DNA of 64,000 bases from Variovorax paradoxus (GCF_009755665.1 NZ_CP046622.1:2232001-2296000), one strand, 5' to 3'. Positions 1-8,705 are shown, counted from the stretch's first letter. Numbers and translations are program-made. Notes: a model not told the origin generated them from the letters alone.

Positions 1-454
1 AGAACACCACGTCGGCCGGCGTGAGCGCCTTGCCGTCGTGGAAGGTCACGCCCTTGCGCAGCGTGAAGACCCAGGTCTTGGCGTCCTTGGTGGTGAACGA
101 TTCGGCCAGCGCGGGCTGCGGCGTGAGGCTGCCGTCCAGCGAGGTCAGGCCGTTGTAGATCATGTTGCAGCGCGAGTAGTCGGTCTGGTTCGACTGCTTG
201 GCCGGATCGAGCGTGTCGGTGGCGGCGGCGGTGGCGCCCGCCACCCGGATCCGGCCGCCCTTCCTGGGCGTTTGCGCATGGGCGGACACCGCCATGCCCG
301 CAAGGCTGCCGGCGAGCGTGGCCTGCATGCCGCCGGCCATCAGCATTGCCAGGATGTCGCGCCGCGATGCGCCGCGTTTCAGCGACGCCATCACGCGAAC
401 GCTTTCGTCGGGACCGACGAGGTTTTCGAACCTCTTGTTGCTGCTGTCGTTCAT
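1..454 (-). CDS. ABC transporter substrate-binding protein, family 5 (partial)
   Basis: This is the first 151 or so residues of a periplasmic solute-binding protein of the dipeptide/oligopeptide/nickel family (SBP_bac_5); its C-terminal part lies off the left edge. The start is the ATG at 454, 6 nt or so after a weak purine stretch. Residues 30-60 form a twin-arginine-type signal (SRRDILAML followed by a hydrophobic Ala/Gly stretch ending AHAQ), so Tat export is likely. The mature part reads GGRIRVAG, then DTLDPAKQSNQTDY, then LAESF and WVFTLRKGVTFHDGK, all typical of the family N-terminal lobe. It follows the FAD oxidoreductase on the same strand by 77 nt, so it probably delivers the substrate, perhaps an amine or peptide, used by that operon. 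The ligand cannot be told from sequence. Confidence 0.88.
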   Translation of the reverse strand, partial: MNDSSNKRFENLVGPDESVRVMASLKRGASRRDILAMLMAGGMQATLAGSLAGMAVSAHAQTPRKGGRIRVAGATAAATDTLDPAKQSNQTDYSRCNMIYNGLTSLDGSLTPQPALAESFTTKDAKTWVFTLRKGVTFHDGKALTPADVVF

Positions 455-531
455 GGTGGGGGACTCCTGTGGGCCGGTGACTGAAGATTGAAGAACAAAC
501 ACGGAACGGAAAACGGCGGACTCCGCGGCGC

Positions 532-1836
532 TCAGGCCAGCTTGTCCTTGAGCGAGTAATAGAGCCCGACCGCCGGCAGGAACCAGGGCGGGCCGATGTG
601 GCCGGGAATGGCTGGCCAGTCGCGGTCTTGCCAGGGGTTGGCGTCGGCGTCGCCGTTCATCACGGCCGCCATGCGCTCGCCCATGTGCACCGACATCTGC
701 GTGCCGTGTCCGCTGTAGCCCATGGCGTAGTAGAGGCCGTTGCGCTCGCCGGCATGAGGCAGCCGGTCTTGCGTCATGTCGACCACGCCGCCCCAGCAAT
801 AGTCGAGCCGCACCGCGCCGAGCTGCGGGAAGGTCTGGGCCAGCCCGGCGCGCAGGATCTCGCGGCTGGCCATATCCGATTGGGGGCTGGACACAGAGAA
901 GCGCGCGCGTCCGCCGAACACCAGCCGGTGATCGGCCGTGAGCCGGAAATAGTGATGGATGTTCGCGACCGTCGTGTAGGTGCGCCGGGCCGCGAGCAGG
1001 GCCTGGGCGCGCTCGGCGCCCAGCGGCTCGGTGACCACGATGAAGCTGCCGATGGGCACGATGCGCCGGCGCAGCCAGCCGAAGCTGCCGTAGCCGCCGT
1101 GCCGCGTGGCGCCCGTGGCCAGCAGCACCTGCTGCGCGGTGACGGTGCCGCCGGCGGTGTGAAGGCGATGCGCATGGCCCTGGCCCAGCCGCTCGATGCG
1201 GTTCACCTGTGTGCCGGTGTGGATCTGCGCGCCGTGGCGCTGCGCGGCCGAAGCCAGCCCCTGGGCAAAGCGGCCCATGTGCATCTGGCCGCTGCGCTTG
1301 TAGAGCAGGCCGCCGTGGAAGCGCTCGCTCTGCACTTCGCTGCGCACCTGCGCCGCATCGAGGACTTCGACGTCGGTGTCCACGCCGTCGCCTATGAGGC
1401 GACGCGCGCTGTTTTCAAGCGCCGCCATCTGGTTGGCGCGCGTGGCGAGCTTGAGCTTGCCGTGGCGCATGAAGTCGCAGTCGATGGCTTCGTCGCGCAC
1501 CAGCCGCGCGACGGTGTCCACCGCGTCGTCGTAGGCGCGGTACCAGGCGCGGGCCTTTTCAATGCCGACCTTGGCCGCCACATCGGCATAGTCCACCGCC
1601 AGCCCGTTGTTCACATGGCCGCCGTTGCGCCCCGATGCTTCGGCGGCCACGCGCGTGCCGGCTTCCAGCACCGCCACCCTGGCACCGCGCTTGGCCAGCG
1701 CCAGCGCTGCCGAAAGGCCTGTGAAGCCGCCGCCCACGACCGCGACATCGACCTGCGCCGGCAGTGCATGCACCGCGGGAGCGAAGGCCGGCGCGGAATC
1801 GGTCCAATAGGAGTCGAGCTTCATGGCGTGGGGCAT
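532..1836 (-). CDS. FAD-dependent amine oxidoreductase (DAO family, PuuB/OrdL-like)
   Basis: A 434-residue flavoprotein of the D-amino-acid-oxidase superfamily, close in layout to gamma-glutamylputrescine oxidoreductase PuuB. The Rossmann motif VVGGGFTGLSAALALAKRG sits near residues 33-51, followed by the ribose-binding VAVLEA and ASGRNGG, which is typical of PuuB-like enzymes (ARNGGFV in many). The C-terminal FAD-binding stretch YYAMGYSGHGTQM is also present. The expected reaction is oxidative deamination of a secondary or gamma-glutamyl amine, giving an aldehyde, ammonia or amine and peroxide. It lies 14 nt after the HAD hydrolase and is followed by an ABC binding protein, so the three look like one operon. 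An ATG at 1824 is an alternative start; neither start has a strong ribosome binding site. The substrate is inferred only by family. Confidence 0.88.
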   Translation of the reverse strand: MPHAMKLDSYWTDSAPAFAPAVHALPAQVDVAVVGGGFTGLSAALALAKRGARVAVLEAGTRVAAEASGRNGGHVNNGLAVDYADVAAKVGIEKARAWYRAYDDAVDTVARLVRDEAIDCDFMRHGKLKLATRANQMAALENSARRLIGDGVDTDVEVLDAAQVRSEVQSERFHGGLLYKRSGQMHMGRFAQGLASAAQRHGAQIHTGTQVNRIERLGQGHAHRLHTAGGTVTAQQVLLATGATRHGGYGSFGWLRRRIVPIGSFIVVTEPLGAERAQALLAARRTYTTVANIHHYFRLTADHRLVFGGRARFSVSSPQSDMASREILRAGLAQTFPQLGAVRLDYCWGGVVDMTQDRLPHAGERNGLYYAMGYSGHGTQMSVHMGERMAAVMNGDADANPWQDRDWPAIPGHIGPPWFLPAVGLYYSLKDKLA

Positions 1837-1850
1837 TGCAAGCTGGAAAA

Positions 1851-2516
1851 TCAGAGCCCGACGACGCCCGGCAGGCCGCCGATGTCCTTGATCTCGGTGT
1901 AGCGGTAGGCAGGGTTGCCCGGGCCGTGGCCGCGGTTCACGAACACCTTGTTGACGATGCCGATGTCGTCGGCCGACATCAGGTCGTAGCGCAGGCTGGA
2001 GGACACGTGCAGCACGTCTTCGGGGTTGCAGCCGAGCGAGTCGAGCATGTATTCGAAGGCCTGCAGGCGCGGCTTGTAGGCTTGGGCCTGCTGCGCGGTG
2101 TAGACGCGGTGGAAAGGCGCGCCGAGCATGGCCACGTTCTTCTGGATCTGGTCGTCCGAGGCGTTCGACAAAATGACCAGCGGGATTTCCTTGGCCACCT
2201 TGGCAAGGCCCGCGGCCACGTCGTCATGAGGGCCCCAGGTGGGCACGGCGTCGTAGTACTTCTGCCCGTCGCTGTCGAAGTACTGGATCTTCCATTTCTT
2301 GCACAGGCGGCGCACCGCGTTCTTCAGCACCACCTCGTAGGGCTGCCACGCACCCAGCACTTCATCGAAGCGGTAGGCGGTGAAGTCGGTGACGAACTGC
2401 TCCATCTGCTCGGGCCGGATGCGGTCGGCAAAGAGGTCGACGGTCAGCTCCTTCATGCGGAACCGGGTGAGGGTGCCGTAGCAGTCGAAGGTCACGTATT
2501 TGGGACGGAAAGTCAT
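1851..2516 (-). CDS. haloacid dehalogenase type II / HAD hydrolase
   Basis: A 221-residue HAD-superfamily hydrolase that resembles the L-2-haloacid dehalogenase subgroup. Motif I is TFDCYGTL with the nucleophile Asp at residue 11, motif II is ILSNAS near residue 115, the motif III lysine is in YKPRLQAFEYML, and the acid pair of motif IV is near LRYDLMSADDIGI. The usual cap region lies between residues 20 and 95. It is the first gene of the minus-strand set that continues with the FAD oxidoreductase 14 nt downstream and the ABC binding protein. Such HAD genes often sit beside amine oxidases in Burkholderiales, where the real substrate is probably not a halogenated acid; no dehalogenase activity should be assumed. 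Confidence 0.85.
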   Translation of the reverse strand: MTFRPKYVTFDCYGTLTRFRMKELTVDLFADRIRPEQMEQFVTDFTAYRFDEVLGAWQPYEVVLKNAVRRLCKKWKIQYFDSDGQKYYDAVPTWGPHDDVAAGLAKVAKEIPLVILSNASDDQIQKNVAMLGAPFHRVYTAQQAQAYKPRLQAFEYMLDSLGCNPEDVLHVSSSLRYDLMSADDIGIVNKVFVNRGHGPGNPAYRYTEIKDIGGLPGVVGL

Positions 2517-2980
2517 GGTCTCGGTTCCTGTTCAAAAGGGTGGCAAATGCGACGAACTCATTACGAAGCGATTGCAGCACGCCCTCGCTCGAGGTATGTA
2601 GGGAAAAAAGGCGCCTGGCGAAGCGAAGCTGCGGTTTGCGGTGCCGGCCACGGCATGCCGTGCGGTGTGCCCTGCGGACGTGCGGCCGTGCACCGTGGTG
2701 CATCGCGGCAAAGTCTGCAAGCACACTTTTGAAGCGCAGGCTGGCTTGGCGGATTGAAGGGCGTGCATGGCGAAGGTCATAGGAAGTGGCGGTCGATCCT
2801 AGGCACGATGGCCCAGCATTTGTATGCGTATGCAGCCGCTCCGCCGCAGCGAATTGCAAAACCGGGGTGCTCGGCAACCGAAGCTTGCAAGTTGCGAAAC
2901 GGGCCGATTTCGGTCTGGTGCGGCGCCGCAATGTCGTCCAAGATGGATGCGCCATTCCGCCGAAACTGAGAGTTTTCCCT
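2517..2980. other. divergent intergenic region, no gene seen
   Basis: This 464-nt stretch separates the minus-strand HAD/FAD operon from the plus-strand acetyltransferase and must hold both promoters. Several open frames cross it but none has a plausible protein composition or ribosome binding site. It contains short GC-rich palindromes (for example GGCATGCC near 2653 and GCACCGTGGTGC near 2692) but no clear operator or terminator. Confidence 0.5.
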
Positions 2981-3859
2981 ATGCCTGAACCCACTTCGAA
3001 CGCACCCGCCATGGACGGCGTGGTGCTCAGACCGATGACGGCCGCCGACCTTCCGCATGCGCATGCGCTTTCGGCCGAACTGCGTTGGCCGCACCGTCCC
3101 GCCGACTGGGAGCAGATGTTCTCGCATGCCGAAGGCGTTGCGGCCGAGCGCGACGGCGAAGTCATTGCTACAGGCCTGCGCTGGCTCTGGGGCAAGACCC
3201 ACGCCACCATCGGCCTCGTGATCGTCTCGCCCGCCTGCCAGGGCCGCCGCATCGGGCACCGGCTCATGAGTGCATTGCTCGATGGACTGGACGATCGCAC
3301 GGTGCTGCTGCATGCCACTGCGGAAGGGCGAGGGCTTTATGAGCGGCTCGGCTTTGTGCGCACCGGCGAGATGCGGCAGCACCAGGGCCTTGCACAGCCG
3401 GCACCGCTGATTGCGCTGCAGCCCGGCTGGCGCCTGCGGCCCGCGGGCCTCAACGAATTGCCCGCGCTTCAATCGCTCGACGCGGCGGCTCGAGGCATGC
3501 CGCGCGACGCCCTCGTCGCCGAGCTGCTGCAAGCCGCCGACGCCTGCGTGGTGCTCGACCATGACAACGAGCCGAAGGGCTTCGCCATGTTGCGGCGCTT
3601 TGGCCGCGGCCATTCCATCGGCCCGGTGGTCGCGCCCGACGTCGAGGGTGCAAAGGCGCTGATTGCGCATCTTGCGGGCATGAATGCCGGCAATTTCACG
3701 CGCATCGATATCGACTTCGACAGCGGCCTGGCTGAATGGCTGGAGAGCGTCGGCCTGCTGCGCGTGGATGCGCCGACAACGATGGTGCGGGGTGGGGCGG
3801 CTGCTGCGCCTGTGGGCTCGCCTTCGTTGTTTGCCATCGTTACGCAGGCTGTGGGTTAG
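2981..3859 (+). CDS. tandem GNAT N-acetyltransferase
   Basis: A 292-residue protein with two acetyltransferase halves. The first, residues 10-135, has a good acetyl-CoA motif A (VIVSPACQGRRIGHRLM, the Q/RxxGxG/A signature) and the ending LYERLGFVRTGEM. The second half, roughly residues 145-285, looks like the YitH/HolE-type acetyltransferase domain that often follows such a GNAT domain. The start was taken at ATG 2981 because the conserved fold begins shortly after it (VVLRPMTAADL), while the in-frame GTG at 2786 would add 65 residues of poor composition. It stands alone, and the acceptor substrate cannot be predicted. Confidence 0.82.
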   Translation: MPEPTSNAPAMDGVVLRPMTAADLPHAHALSAELRWPHRPADWEQMFSHAEGVAAERDGEVIATGLRWLWGKTHATIGLVIVSPACQGRRIGHRLMSALLDGLDDRTVLLHATAEGRGLYERLGFVRTGEMRQHQGLAQPAPLIALQPGWRLRPAGLNELPALQSLDAAARGMPRDALVAELLQAADACVVLDHDNEPKGFAMLRRFGRGHSIGPVVAPDVEGAKALIAHLAGMNAGNFTRIDIDFDSGLAEWLESVGLLRVDAPTTMVRGGAAAAPVGSPSLFAIVTQAVG

Positions 3860-3875
3860 GTTGTTCGGTTCGTGG

Positions 3876-4115
3876 TGCGCACCCGCCGACGGGGTACCTT
3901 GCTCCGCGAATGTCCCCGGCCTGCGGCCTCCTCCTTTATTTCGCTGCGCAAGGCACCCCGCCAGCGGGTGCGTTGCAAAGAGCGGTGGTTTATCAGCGGT
4001 GCACCAGCAGCGTGTCCAGGTGCACAGGGCATCGGGTGCTCCGCGCAGCGAAATAAAGGAGGAGGGCGAAGCCCGGGGGACATTCGCGGAGGGGAGTACC
4101 CGGTGGCCTGTGCGC
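3876..4115. repeat. long imperfect inverted repeat, two ~80-nt arms
   Basis: The arm at 3876-3958 and the reverse complement of the arm at 4033-4115 share long identical blocks, for example TCCGCGAATGTCCCC and CCTCCTTTATTTCGCTGCGC, and differ by scattered substitutions and small indels. The arms are separated by about 74 nt. The pair lies in the 300-nt gap between the GNAT gene and the GhrA-type reductase. RNA or single-stranded DNA from here could fold into a very long hairpin. No transposase, target duplication or coding region is associated with it. It looks like a dispersed intergenic element of the REP/MITE type, but only this one locus was seen in the window. Confidence 0.8.
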
Positions 4116-4159
4116 CCGCCCTGAACAGCAATGTGAAAAACACAAAACACACCTGAATC

Positions 4160-5092
4160 ATGAAAACCACCTTCCTCTACAAATCAGACCCCGTACGCGG
4201 ACGCCAATGGGCCGAAGTGTTCAGCCAACGCCGCCCCGACATCGACTTCCGTATCTGGCCAGACATAGGCGACCCGGCGCAGGTGCGCTTTCTCGCGGCC
4301 TGGGAGCCGCCGAAGGACATTGCCGAACTGTTCCCGAACCTGGAGGTTTTGTTCTCCTCTGGCGCGGGCGTCGACCAGTTCGACTTCACCGCATTGCCTC
4401 CGACATTGCCCGTGGTGCGCATGGTCGAGCCTGGCATCGTCAACGGCATGGTCGAGTACGTGGCGCATGCGGTGCTCGGCCTGCATCGCGACATGCCCCA
4501 GTACCGCCGGCAGCAGCAGGAAGGCCAATGGAAGCCGCTGCCGGTGCGACCTGCGAGCGAACGGCGCGTAGGTGTGCTGGGACTCGGCTCGCTCGGACAG
4601 GCAGTGTTGGCGCAGCTTGTCTCTTTGGGTTTCGACTGCGCCGGCTGGAGCCGCTCGCGGCATGAGGTGCAGGGCGTGCAGTGCCATGCGGGTGCCGACG
4701 AGTTGCCTGCGTTTCTTGCGCGCACCGACATCCTCGTGTGCCTGCTGCCGCTCACCGATTCGACGCGCGGCTTTCTCGAAGCGAAGCTGTTCTCCATGTT
4801 GCCCATGGGCGCGGGGCTGGTGCACGTGGGCCGCGGGCCGCATCTGGTCGAACATGACTTTCTGGAGGCACTCGCCAGCGGCCGCATCGGCGATGCCGTG
4901 CTCGACGTGACCGACCCCGAACCGCTGCCGGCTGAGCATGCCTTCTGGCGCCATCCGCGCATTCAACTCACTCCGCACATCGCGAGCATGACGCAGCCAC
5001 TGAGCGCCGCGCAAGCCTTGCTCGACAACCTGCGCCGCTTCGAAGCCGGCGAGTCCATGGTCGGCCGGGTGGACCGCGCCAAGGGCTACTGA
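4160..5092 (+). CDS. ghrA: glyoxylate/hydroxypyruvate reductase A
   Basis: A 310-residue D-isomer-specific 2-hydroxyacid dehydrogenase of the GhrA subgroup, expected to reduce glyoxylate and hydroxypyruvate with NADPH in the cytosol. The dinucleotide motif VGVLGLGSLG starts near residue 137. The catalytic arginine lies in HVGRGPHLVEHD, the glutamate in DVTDPEPLP and the histidine in QLTPHIASMTQP, in the right order and spacing. The length fits E. coli GhrA (about 312 residues). It lies just downstream of the inverted repeat and is followed at 160 nt by an aminotransferase on the same strand, so the two may handle linked oxoacid and amino-acid chemistry. Confidence in the subfamily is high, in the physiological substrate moderate. 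Confidence 0.9.
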   Translation: MKTTFLYKSDPVRGRQWAEVFSQRRPDIDFRIWPDIGDPAQVRFLAAWEPPKDIAELFPNLEVLFSSGAGVDQFDFTALPPTLPVVRMVEPGIVNGMVEYVAHAVLGLHRDMPQYRRQQQEGQWKPLPVRPASERRVGVLGLGSLGQAVLAQLVSLGFDCAGWSRSRHEVQGVQCHAGADELPAFLARTDILVCLLPLTDSTRGFLEAKLFSMLPMGAGLVHVGRGPHLVEHDFLEALASGRIGDAVLDVTDPEPLPAEHAFWRHPRIQLTPHIASMTQPLSAAQALLDNLRRFEAGESMVGRVDRAKGY

Positions 5093-5251
5093 GGGCTATT
5101 GAAAAGCCCGCCGCATGATGTGCTGTGGCAAGGCGCATTACCGCAGCGTGCTTCGCGCAGACCCCCCAAAGCAGCACCACGGCATGCGGCACGCCGCCTA
5201 AGCTGAGGGCATTCGGAAGCTTCCTTCGCTCTCGCTTAACCCCACACAGCC

Positions 5252-6655
5252 ATGACGCATCCCACCGCATTGCCGCAACTCGCCGCGCTCGACGCCCTCG
5301 ACCGCGCCCACCTCATCCACCCCGTCTCGCCATGGCGCAAGCACGAGCAGCGCGGCCCTACGGTGCTGGCCTCGGCGCGCGGCGCATGGCTTACCGATGC
5401 GAACGGGCATGAACTGCTCGACGCGTTTGCGGGCCTCTGGTGCGTGAACGTGGGCTACGGCCAGGAAAGCGTGGTGCAGGCGGCGGCAGAACAGATGCGG
5501 CGCCTGCCGTATGCCACCGGCTACTTTCACTTCAGCAGCGAGCCGGCCATTCGCCTGGCCGAAAAGCTGGTGCAGATCACGCCCGCTTCGCTGACCCGCG
5601 TGTACATGACGCTCGGCGGCTCCGAAGCCGTCGATGCGGCCGTGCGCTTCATCGTGCAGTACTACAACGCCATCGGCAAACCGTCGAAAAAGCAGTTCAT
5701 TGCGCTGGAGCGCGGCTACCACGGCTCTTCGTCGACCGGCGCGGGGCTCACGGCCTTGCCGGTTTTTCACCGGGGCTTCGACCTGCCGCTGCCCACGCAG
5801 CACTACATTCCGTCGCCCAACCCGTATCGCCACGCCGAAGGGGCCGACCCGCAGGCGCTGATCGCCGCCTCGGTGGCCTCGCTGCGCGCCAAGGTGGCCG
5901 AACTCGGCGCCGAGAACGTGGCCGCATTCTTCTGCGAGCCGATCCAGGGCTCTGGCGGCGTGATCGTGCCGCCGAAGGGCTGGCTCAAGGCCATGCGCGA
6001 TGCGGCACGCGAGCTCGACATTCTCTTTGTCGTCGACGAAGTCATTACCGGCTTCGGCCGCACCGGCCCCATGTTTGCCTGCGAGGCCGAAGGCGTGGAG
6101 CCCGACCTGATGACCATGGCCAAGGGCCTCACATCGGGCTACGTGCCGATGGGCGCGACCATGATGTCCGAGAAGGTCTATGCCGGCATTGCCGACGGGG
6201 CGCCCGCCGGCGCTTTGGTGGGCCACGGCGCCACCTACTCGGCCCACCCGGTGAGCGCGGCGGTCGCGCTCGAAGTGCTGCGGCTCTACGAAGAGGGCGG
6301 GGTGCTTGCCAACGGCCAGCGCGTGGCGGCCGACTTTGCGGCGGGGCTCGATGCGCTGCGCGCGCATCCGCTGGTGGGCGATTCGCGGCACCGCGGCCTG
6401 CTGGGCGCGCTGGAGCTGGTGAGCGACAAGCAGAGCAAGCGCGGTTTCGATGCATCGCTCGGCCTGGCGGACCGCGTCTTTGCTGCGGGCTACCGCAACG
6501 GACTCGTGTTCCGCGCCTTTGGCGACAACATCCTGGGCTTTGCGCCGGCGCTCACCTTCACCGAAGACGAGTTCACGCAGATGTTCGTGCGCCTGAAGAA
6601 AACGCTGGACGACGTGCTGGACGCCGCCGAAGTGCGCGCAGCGCTGGCTGGCTGA
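5252..6655 (+). CDS. class III omega-aminotransferase (PLP-dependent)
   Basis: A 467-residue fold-type I PLP enzyme of the class III (omega-amino acid or diamine:pyruvate) group, similar in layout to SpuC-type putrescine aminotransferases. The PLP aspartate is in LFVVDEVITGFGRTG near residue 258, and the Schiff-base lysine is K291 in MTMAKGLTSGY. The N-terminal substrate region FAGLWCVNVGYG and the GSEAVDAAVRF phosphate-binding loop are intact. It probably moves an amino group from a polyamine, beta-alanine or similar omega-amine to pyruvate. The Lrp-type gene 70 nt downstream on the same strand is probably its regulator. An unrelated ribosome binding site is not obvious; the ATG at 5252 fits the family N-terminus. 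Confidence 0.9.
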   Translation: MTHPTALPQLAALDALDRAHLIHPVSPWRKHEQRGPTVLASARGAWLTDANGHELLDAFAGLWCVNVGYGQESVVQAAAEQMRRLPYATGYFHFSSEPAIRLAEKLVQITPASLTRVYMTLGGSEAVDAAVRFIVQYYNAIGKPSKKQFIALERGYHGSSSTGAGLTALPVFHRGFDLPLPTQHYIPSPNPYRHAEGADPQALIAASVASLRAKVAELGAENVAAFFCEPIQGSGGVIVPPKGWLKAMRDAARELDILFVVDEVITGFGRTGPMFACEAEGVEPDLMTMAKGLTSGYVPMGATMMSEKVYAGIADGAPAGALVGHGATYSAHPVSAAVALEVLRLYEEGGVLANGQRVAADFAAGLDALRAHPLVGDSRHRGLLGALELVSDKQSKRGFDASLGLADRVFAAGYRNGLVFRAFGDNILGFAPALTFTEDEFTQMFVRLKKTLDDVLDAAEVRAALAG

Positions 6656-6725
6656 CCGGGAAAGCACTGCCTCAGGGCTCCGCCGGCAAAGCAGAATCGG
6701 ACTTCTCCGCTTTTTCAGGACCGCC

Positions 6726-7220
6726 ATGTCTGAAGCTTTCAAAATCGACCGACTCGACCTGCGCATCCTGGCCCAGTTGCAACAGAACGGGCGCATGACC
6801 AACGTCGACCTGGCCGATGCCGTCGGCCTGTCGCCCAGCCCCTGCCTCATTCGCGTGAAGCGGCTCGAACAGGCCGGCTACATCGCCGGCTACGGTGCGC
6901 ATCTACGGCTCGAAAAGCTCGGCGACACGCTCACAGTGTTCACCGAGGTCACGCTGCAAGACCATCACCGCGAAGACTTCGTGCGCTTCGAGGCCGCGAT
7001 CCGCGAGGTGGACGAGGTGCTCGAATGCCACCTGGTGAGCGGCGGCTACGACTACCTGCTGCGTTTCCTGACGCGCGGGGTGAACCACTACCAGGAAGTG
7101 ATCGAGGAACTGCTCGAGCGCAACATCGGCATCTCGAAGTACTTCAGCTACATCGTCATCAAGTCGCCGTTCATCAAGACGCATTGCCCGATCGAGCGGC
7201 TGTTTCCACACCCGCGCTGA
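6726..7220 (+). CDS. Lrp/AsnC family transcriptional regulator
   Basis: A 164-residue regulator with the standard layout: an N-terminal helix-turn-helix at residues 9-60 (DLRILAQLQQNGRMTNVDLA, then VGLSPSPCLIRVKRLEQAGYI) and a C-terminal RAM/AsnC effector domain at about 70-150 (LTVFTEVTL, LECHLVSGGYDYLLRF). It binds DNA as a dimer or higher oligomer and responds to an amino acid or related ligand. It lies downstream of, and on the same strand as, the aminotransferase, which it probably controls. A GC-rich hairpin (7232-7253, AGGCCGG arm) follows the stop codon but lacks a T run. Confidence 0.92.
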   Translation: MSEAFKIDRLDLRILAQLQQNGRMTNVDLADAVGLSPSPCLIRVKRLEQAGYIAGYGAHLRLEKLGDTLTVFTEVTLQDHHREDFVRFEAAIREVDEVLECHLVSGGYDYLLRFLTRGVNHYQEVIEELLERNIGISKYFSYIVIKSPFIKTHCPIERLFPHPR

Positions 7221-7283
7221 TCGCGTGTAGAAGGCCGGGGCTTGCGCCGGCCTCGTCGCGGTTCGGCCGCGTTCCCCGCGGCT

Positions 7284-7388
7284 ATGCGGTCGATCTTCCG
7301 CGGCACGCCGCTGGTGCTGCAGCTGATCTTGTTCTACAACGCGCTGCCGCACTTGGGCATTGTGCTGCCCGGGCTTCTGGCCGTCGGC
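7284..7388 (+). pseudogene. remnant of amino-acid ABC transporter permease
   Basis: A short in-frame stretch encodes FRGTPLVLQLILFYNALP and LGIVLPGLLAVG, which is the hallmark of HisM/GlnP-type polar amino-acid ABC permeases (FRGTPLLVQ, then IYYGLP). The similarity begins at about 7284 and stops at about 7388. There is no upstream membrane span, no EAA loop and no start region, so only about 35 of the usual 220 or more residues are left. It sits in the gap between the Lrp-type regulator and a convergent HAD gene whose stop is at 7436. The relic suggests that a transporter gene next to the aminotransferase/Lrp pair was deleted. Confidence 0.7.
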
Positions 7389-7435
7389 CCGGCCAAGGGC
7401 GCGCGCATCGAGATCGATCTCGTGGCGCAGCGCGG

Positions 7436-8134
7436 TCAGCGCCCCGCGTCTACCGCATCGGCCAGTTCGGCGAGCGTGCGGAAGTGGTAGTCGGGTTCGG
7501 TGCGCTTGGATTCGATGGTTCCGCCGGAGCCTTTTTGCGCGTGGCGCCGCTCGATCCAGCAGGTGGCAATGCCCAGTTCCTTCGAGATGCCGATGTCGTG
7601 GTATTGGCTTTGCGCCACGTGCAGGTTGTCGGCCTGCTTGTAGCCCCAGGCGCCTTCGAAGCGGCCGCGAGCGTAGGCGAAGTAGCGCGCATCGGGCTTC
7701 TCGCACAGCGCATCGTCGCAGCTCAGCAGCATGTCGAAGGGCGAGCCCAGCGTCTTGTCGAAATGGGCGAGCGCCCAGTGCTGCGCATTGGTCATGGTGA
7801 CGAGCTTGAAGCGCTTGTGCAGCCGCTTGAGGGCTTCCACTGAATCCGGGAACGCGGGCCACTGCGCAACGGAAGCGCGCAGGCCTTGCGCCAGCGCATC
7901 GCTGTCAGGCAGGCCCAGCGCGGGTGCGATGGCATGCCAGCAGCGCTCCAGGTCGTCGGGGTACCAGCCGGCATTGCCGTCGGCGCGGGCCTTTCGGTAG
8001 GCGGCCAGAAATTCCTCGTCGCTCACGCGCGCATCGGGCACCGCCGAGCGAAGGTAGGCGAGCATGCCGCCCTCGAAGTCGATCAACGTGCCGACCACGT
8101 CGAACGTAAGAACCTTGAAATCTTGCAGGGACAT
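7436..8134 (-). CDS. HAD-superfamily hydrolase
   Basis: A 232-residue HAD hydrolase, cytosolic. Motif I is TFDVVGTLIDF with the nucleophile Asp12; the second motif is VTMTNAQHWAL; the motif III lysine lies in CEKPDARYF; and the acidic end is replaced by a stretch around VAQSQYHDIGISKELG. The start is the ATG at 8134, which has GGAG 8 nt upstream; the in-frame TTG at 8161 would add nine residues without support. Its substrate is unknown. It is a monocistronic gene convergent with the Lrp-type gene and the permease relic. Confidence 0.85.
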   Translation of the reverse strand: MSLQDFKVLTFDVVGTLIDFEGGMLAYLRSAVPDARVSDEEFLAAYRKARADGNAGWYPDDLERCWHAIAPALGLPDSDALAQGLRASVAQWPAFPDSVEALKRLHKRFKLVTMTNAQHWALAHFDKTLGSPFDMLLSCDDALCEKPDARYFAYARGRFEGAWGYKQADNLHVAQSQYHDIGISKELGIATCWIERRHAQKGSGGTIESKRTEPDYHFRTLAELADAVDAGR

Positions 8135-8588
8135 GCGAATAGCTCCAATCGGTGCGGACAAGGCAAGAGATGCCGTTCGTCGATGAGCATAGGAGCGCCG
8201 GTGGATCCGTTCGAACCGAAGTGGGCCGGTGAATCAGCACGGGATTTCGCAATCGGTGCCGCGCCGGCATCTTCTTTGGCGGCGCCGCCAAACGATCGCT
8301 TTCCTTGAGGAAACATTAATTACATCTCGACGCAAGGTGGGGTATTTGGCCGGGTCTTTTCTGTTGCCGCGGCGCAATTTGCGTGCGGTTGCCTTTGTCG
8401 AATGGATCGACAAGGTGCGTTCCCGCGCTCCCTGGCCTGCCTCAAACGAGGTACCCGATGGGGTATGTCACGAGTTAGTACGTCTGTTTACATTGACCTT
8501 GCGGAACGGGATCCGGGTCAGTGGAGGCAACTTTTCAAACGCCTGCCTGGATGCGGTCGCAAAGAACTTAAGCATTAAGGAAAAGGCT
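8135..8588. other. intergenic region upstream of the autotransporter
   Basis: This 454-nt stretch lies between the divergent HAD gene and the autotransporter start. It is noticeably less GC-rich than its surroundings, especially around 8310-8330 (AACATTAATTACATC) and 8460-8510. No convincing coding frame is present. It should carry the autotransporter promoter, but no confident -35/-10 pair or operator was recognised. Confidence 0.45.
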
Positions 8589-8705
8589 GTGAACAAGACT
8601 ATTCGTGTTTTTTGGAATTCTCCGATCGACAAGTCCCCGGTCGACATCGTGGGCACCGTGGCCGACCACCGCCTGCACGCCATCGCCCTGTCCGTGCTGC
8701 TTCTG

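Noticed and set aside
598..1902. Plus-strand 434-codon open frame opposite the FAD oxidoreductase
   Set aside because: Composition is Ala/Gly/His/Arg-rich without domain motifs, and the opposite frame has a clear FAD enzyme; GC-rich codons create such shadows.
5198..6850. Minus-strand 550-codon open frame opposite the aminotransferase
   Set aside because: It is a low-complexity Arg/Ala/His shadow of a well-defined PLP enzyme.
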